Source: Akkermansiaceae bacterium (GTDB lineage: Bacteria > Verrucomicrobiota > Verrucomicrobiia > Verrucomicrobiales > Akkermansiaceae). Taken from it: a DNA stretch of 13,381 bases. The notes below the pieces were generated by a model. The model was not told the origin of the DNA, did no database searches, and was given only the letters and a program-made list of their open reading frames with translations. Numbering within the stretch: position 1 is the first letter of the stretch; every line of letters starts with the position of its first letter. The translations under genes and the position numbers were made by a program. Location: positions 1 to 13,381 of the forward strand of contig JARFRT010000583.1 in NCBI GenBank assembly GCA_029287105.1, given 5' to 3'. Positions 10,171 to 13,381 of this stretch are shown here, one piece after another.

Positions 10171-12414
10171 ATGATCAAACGATTTATCCTCCTATGCCAT
10201 GCGCTCGTTTGTGCGCATGTCGTGCCGGTTTGCGCCGAGCCGGGGCAGTCGGCGTCCCATATGGGATACATCTATCCGGCCGGGGCGCAACAGGGGGCGA
10301 GTTTGGAAGTGACGGCGGGCGGCCGAAACCTGCGTGGGGTGAAGGAGGTGTTCGTCAGTGGGGAGGGTGTGAAGGCCACCCATGTGCTCAGTTTCCGCAA
10401 CTATAAGAAAACCTACGGTGATTACCTTCGCCAGCTTCAGAAAGAAATCCGGCTGCGCGAGCCTGCCAAAAATCGGAAGGGGAAGAGAAGGCCTGCGGAT
10501 AAAAAGAAGAAGCCGGATGACGAGAAAATCGTCCCGCCGGACCATCCCCTGTTTCGTGGTTTGGATAAGTGTACCCAGCAGGAGCTTGGCGCTCTTCTCC
10601 GGAGGTATTACAAGGAGAACAAACAAAAAACCAAGGAGCTCGACGAGCTTTGTTTGCTCAAGGTGATTGTTGAACCCGACGCCAAACCCGGGATGCGTGA
10701 GATCAGGCTTCGTACCAACGCGGGGATGAGCAATCCGATCCGGTTTTTTGTCGGGGCGAAACCGGAATCGCTTGAGGTTGAGCCGAACGACAGGGTGGCG
10801 GTCAACGCGCCGCTTTCGCCGCCGTTCGTTGTCAATGGTCAGATTGTAGCGGGTGATATCGATCGCTTTCACTTCAAGGCAAAGGCGGGCCAGCAGCTTC
10901 TCATTCAGGCCCATGCACGGTTGGTGATCCCCTACATTGCCGATGCGGTTCCGGGATGGTTCCAAGCGACCCTGGCGATTTATGATTCCTCGGGAAAGGA
11001 GGTGGCCTTTGCCGACGACTACCGTTTCAGTCCGGACCCTGTGCTGTTTTACAAGATCCCTGCGGATGCCACCTACACGCTGGAAATACGTGATTCGCTC
11101 TACCGGGGGAGGGATGATTTTGTGTACCGCGTCTCCGTGGGGGAAGATCCCTTTATCACGCATATTTTCCCCCTTGGGGGCAGTCAGGGGCGGAGCACCA
11201 GGGTGGCACTGAAGGGGTGGAATCTTCCCTTCAAGTCTGTGCCGCTCGACACCCATAAGGATCCCGGGACGACCCAGCAACTGGCGATCGCGCATTCCAA
11301 CCAAATCCCCTATGCGGTGGACGAGTTGCCCGAGTGTTTTGAGATCGCGCCGAACAACACGATCAAGGAGGCTCAGACGATTCCGTTACCCATCATCATC
11401 AACGGAAGGATTGAGCGTTCCGGGGACAGGGACGTCTATCAATTTGACGGCCGTCCCGGGGATAAGGTCATTGTGGAAGTGAAGGCACGACGTCTGCACT
11501 CGCCGCTGGATTCGATGCTGCGCCTTACCGATGCCATGGGCCAGGTGATTGCCTGGAATGATGATGGCGAGCAGCTCAACCTCGGTATGCTGACCCATCA
11601 TGCGGACTCAATGCTGAGTGCCCGCCTGCCGCAGGAAGGTCGCTATTTCATCCACGTGTCTGATACACAGGACCAGGGAGGTGACGAGTATGGCTACCGG
11701 CTTCGTGTCAGCAGGCCGATGCCTGACTTTGCAATCAGTGCCACGCCCTCCAGTATCACGGTGAGGCAGGGGTGCTCGGTGCCGATTGCTGTCCACGCCG
11801 TCAGAAAGGATGGTTTTGATGGGGAAATAGATATTGTACTCAAGGATGCGCCGAAAGGATTCAAGCTCAGTGGTGCGACGATCCCCGCAGGGTGCGATTT
11901 TGTCAGGATGACGCTCACGGCTCCCGTGGGTGTGAAAAACAAGCTCTTTCAGATTCGGCTCGTGGGCAGGTCAAAGCTGGCCCATCGTGCGGTGACACGT
12001 GACGTGCTGCCCGGCGAAGCGATGACGCAGGCATTCATCACGCATCACATCGTGCCTGCCGAGCAGACCATGGTTTACGTCGGGGGTTGGGGTGAGGCAC
12101 TTGAGGTGGTTCTCTCCAAGAGTGGCCGGGTGCGTATTCCGCGGGGTGGCGAGACCACGCTGCGGATCAAAAAAACCAAGTCATCCGGCGCGCTGCAGTT
12201 GAAGCTTTGCCATGCGCCCGAGGGGATTTCCCTGGAGCAGAAACGATCCGGCAACAATGCCCTCAGTGTGTCCTTGAAAGCGGATGGGGAAATGAAACCC
12301 GGCACCTCGGGGAATCTGATGATCGAGGTTTTTCGCGAACAAAAACAAAAGAATAAAAAAACCAGGATGCTATCCATGGGGGTCATGCCTGCGGTGCCAT
12401 TTACCGTGAAATAA
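10171..12414 (+). CDS. Large secreted PPC-repeat protein of the DUF1549/DUF1501 operon
   Basis: 747-residue extracytoplasmic protein. Seen: a signal peptide about 1-22 ending VCA; a beta-sandwich resembling IPT/TIG at about 32-75 (YIYPAGAQQGASLEVTAGG) whose continuation appears only at about 160-197; a Lys/Arg-rich helical insertion at 78-158; PPC-like domain 1 at about 201-324, starting VEPND; a second TIG-like segment at 329-352; PPC-like domain 2 at about 388-514 with DRDVYQFDGRPGDKV; an Ig-like domain at about 519-612; and a last beta region to the end. No catalytic motif is visible, so it is more likely a binding or scaffold partner of the two upstream proteins. The frame is open from 9886, but that part overlaps the DUF1501 gene; ATG 10171, 8 bases after its stop and followed by the signal peptide, is chosen. 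Function unproven. Confidence 0.88.
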   Translation: MIKRFILLCHALVCAHVVPVCAEPGQSASHMGYIYPAGAQQGASLEVTAGGRNLRGVKEVFVSGEGVKATHVLSFRNYKKTYGDYLRQLQKEIRLREPAKNRKGKRRPADKKKKPDDEKIVPPDHPLFRGLDKCTQQELGALLRRYYKENKQKTKELDELCLLKVIVEPDAKPGMREIRLRTNAGMSNPIRFFVGAKPESLEVEPNDRVAVNAPLSPPFVVNGQIVAGDIDRFHFKAKAGQQLLIQAHARLVIPYIADAVPGWFQATLAIYDSSGKEVAFADDYRFSPDPVLFYKIPADATYTLEIRDSLYRGRDDFVYRVSVGEDPFITHIFPLGGSQGRSTRVALKGWNLPFKSVPLDTHKDPGTTQQLAIAHSNQIPYAVDELPECFEIAPNNTIKEAQTIPLPIIINGRIERSGDRDVYQFDGRPGDKVIVEVKARRLHSPLDSMLRLTDAMGQVIAWNDDGEQLNLGMLTHHADSMLSARLPQEGRYFIHVSDTQDQGGDEYGYRLRVSRPMPDFAISATPSSITVRQGCSVPIAVHAVRKDGFDGEIDIVLKDAPKGFKLSGATIPAGCDFVRMTLTAPVGVKNKLFQIRLVGRSKLAHRAVTRDVLPGEAMTQAFITHHIVPAEQTMVYVGGWGEALEVVLSKSGRVRIPRGGETTLRIKKTKSSGALQLKLCHAPEGISLEQKRSGNNALSVSLKADGEMKPGTSGNLMIEVFREQKQKNKKTRMLSMGVMPAVPFTVK

Positions 12415-12468
12415 TGTAAGATCCGCCTTGCTGTCTTCGTTTATAAACCATCACTCCTACCTTCACCC

Positions 12469-13381
12469 GTGTTACAAGAAACCGACTACCCCCAATCAGT
12501 GACGGATCCTGACTCCCCGGAGGAAAACCTGCAGGCAGACCTGCCTGTGGTCGTGCAGAGTTCCCGTTTCCGGGGTGCCGACGGGGTGGAGGAAATCCAG
12601 TGGATCATCCGTCCGACGAGCTACGCCACGTTTGAGACCCAACTTGACTGGGTGCGTCGCGCCTACGAGCGGGCGGTGGCAGAGGCTGGCCTGACCATGA
12701 ATACCTCTGTCTGGCGCAGGTTTCTCTGTAGTGATCTGCTTAACCAGGTCGATTTGCTGAACAGCCGGTCTTTTTCCAACCCCGACGACCAGCCTAACGA
12801 TTGTGCTGTTTCCTGGGTATGCCAGCCGCCTGTGGCGCCGTCGAAGGTGACGCTCTGGGCACAGCATGTCTACGATCCATCGGAGAGTCTGCAAAAAACA
12901 AAGCAGGGGCAAACCCTGAGCCTGGACCGTGGTGAGCTGACTCATCACTGGACCACCGGCGTGAGTTCACCGGATGTTGTGGGTTCGTATTTGCAAACGC
13001 TTGGTATCTTTGACCAGTATGACAAGGTGCTGGGTGCCAACGATCTCACCCTTGCCGATAATGTGGTGCGCACCTGGTTTTTTGCTCAGAACGTCGATGC
13101 CAACTACGCCGGGTTGGTGACTGCGCGCAACGAGGTTTTTGCGGAGCAGGGGCTCACGGAAAATACGCATTATATCGCCAGCACCGGCATCGAAGGCGGG
13201 TCATTTGAAGTTTCCGCGAGGACGATGATGGATGCCTATGCCATTTCCGGCCTGAGGCCCGAGCAGATTACCCATTTGCATGCGCAGGACTATCTCAGCC
13301 CCACGCACATCTATGGTGTCGCCTTCGAGCGAGGCACCTCCATCGCCTACAAGGACCGCAGTCATATCTTTATTTCCGGGA
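12469..13381 (+). CDS. RidA/YjgF-superfamily, chorismatase-like protein, 3' end beyond window
   Basis: 304 codons are present with no stop before the edge. The N-terminal half (RPTSYATFETQLDWVRRAYERAV, then FLCSDLLNQ) and the second half (VVRTWFFAQNVDANYAGLVTARNEVF, HYIASTGIEGG, THIYGVAFERGT, HIFISG) match the long two-part RidA-superfamily proteins. That group includes chorismatases such as FkbO and XanB2, which remove pyruvate from chorismate. The usual family ends shortly after a GTASID-type segment, which would follow immediately outside the window. No signal peptide, so cytoplasmic. The only in-frame starts are GTG 12469 and GTG 12499, neither with a ribosome site; 12469 is used. The 54-base gap after the PPC gene holds no visible terminator, so it could be read through. 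Superfamily is firm; chorismate as substrate is only a possibility. Confidence 0.8.
   Translation, partial: MLQETDYPQSVTDPDSPEENLQADLPVVVQSSRFRGADGVEEIQWIIRPTSYATFETQLDWVRRAYERAVAEAGLTMNTSVWRRFLCSDLLNQVDLLNSRSFSNPDDQPNDCAVSWVCQPPVAPSKVTLWAQHVYDPSESLQKTKQGQTLSLDRGELTHHWTTGVSSPDVVGSYLQTLGIFDQYDKVLGANDLTLADNVVRTWFFAQNVDANYAGLVTARNEVFAEQGLTENTHYIASTGIEGGSFEVSARTMMDAYAISGLRPEQITHLHAQDYLSPTHIYGVAFERGTSIAYKDRSHIFISG

Noticed and set aside
10192..11304. 370-codon open frame on the minus strand opposite the PPC gene
   Set aside because: No recognisable domains, and the PPC-repeat reading on the plus strand is clear; this is an antisense shadow.
1..13381. CRISPR arrays, insertion sequences, attachment sites or phage genes
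   Set aside because: No spaced direct repeats, terminal inverted repeats, transposase or integrase motifs were found on reading either strand.

Overview
The window looks like a chromosome segment from a Verrucomicrobia/Planctomycetes-type (PVC) bacterium, most likely a verrucomicrobium. The evidence is the gene families: a beta-propeller 'membrane-bound dehydrogenase' fused to HEAT-like repeats and a CxxCH haem domain, a DUF1549/DUF1553 protein, a Tat-exported DUF1501 protein, a large secreted pre-peptidase C-terminal (PPC) repeat protein, and a small Minf_1886-family protein. As far as is known these are concentrated in, or restricted to, this superphylum. Almost no gene has a recognisable Shine-Dalgarno sequence. 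No rRNA, tRNA, CRISPR array, transposase or phage gene was seen.

Left block, minus strand, positions 1-4206. Reading in the direction of transcription: a small RRM RNA-binding protein (4206-3928) with an AT-rich leader and a convincing intrinsic terminator; a Minf_1886-family protein of unknown function (3715-3281); a Gfo/Idh/MocA-type NAD(P)-dependent oxidoreductase (3213-2167); a PAS-AraC transcription regulator 15 bases behind it (2151-1360); and, after a 203-base gap, a DhaK-type dihydroxyacetone kinase (1156 to the window edge) whose frame runs on as a Pro/Ser-rich linker. The oxidoreductase, regulator and kinase suggest a small sugar or polyol/triose catabolic locus, but no substrate can be read from the sequence.

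Right block, positions 4375-12414. A divergent extracytoplasmic cassette. On the minus strand is the 856-residue propeller/HEAT/cytochrome protein. On the plus strand, reading away from a shared 209-base control region, is a tight three-gene operon: DUF1549-DUF1553, DUF1501 (Tat signal) and the PPC-repeat protein, with gaps of 26 and 8 bases. All four have signal-like N-termini, so the cassette probably assembles a periplasmic or envelope-associated system of unknown chemistry. It is the best candidate here for an undescribed biological system. Notably, the DUF1549 protein lacks the CxxCH-type motif usual in that domain, so the only CxxCH haem site is in the divergent partner. The control region holds two mirrored promoter-like elements with the same TTGAAA-N19-(G/T)TAATA form around a palindrome.

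Right edge, 12469 to the end: the first 304 codons of a RidA/YjgF-superfamily protein of the chorismatase-like type, 54 bases after the PPC gene and possibly in the same transcript.

The minus-strand genes on the left are rich in C-ending codons, and the plus strand is G-rich up to about 9 kb. This skew disappears toward the right end.
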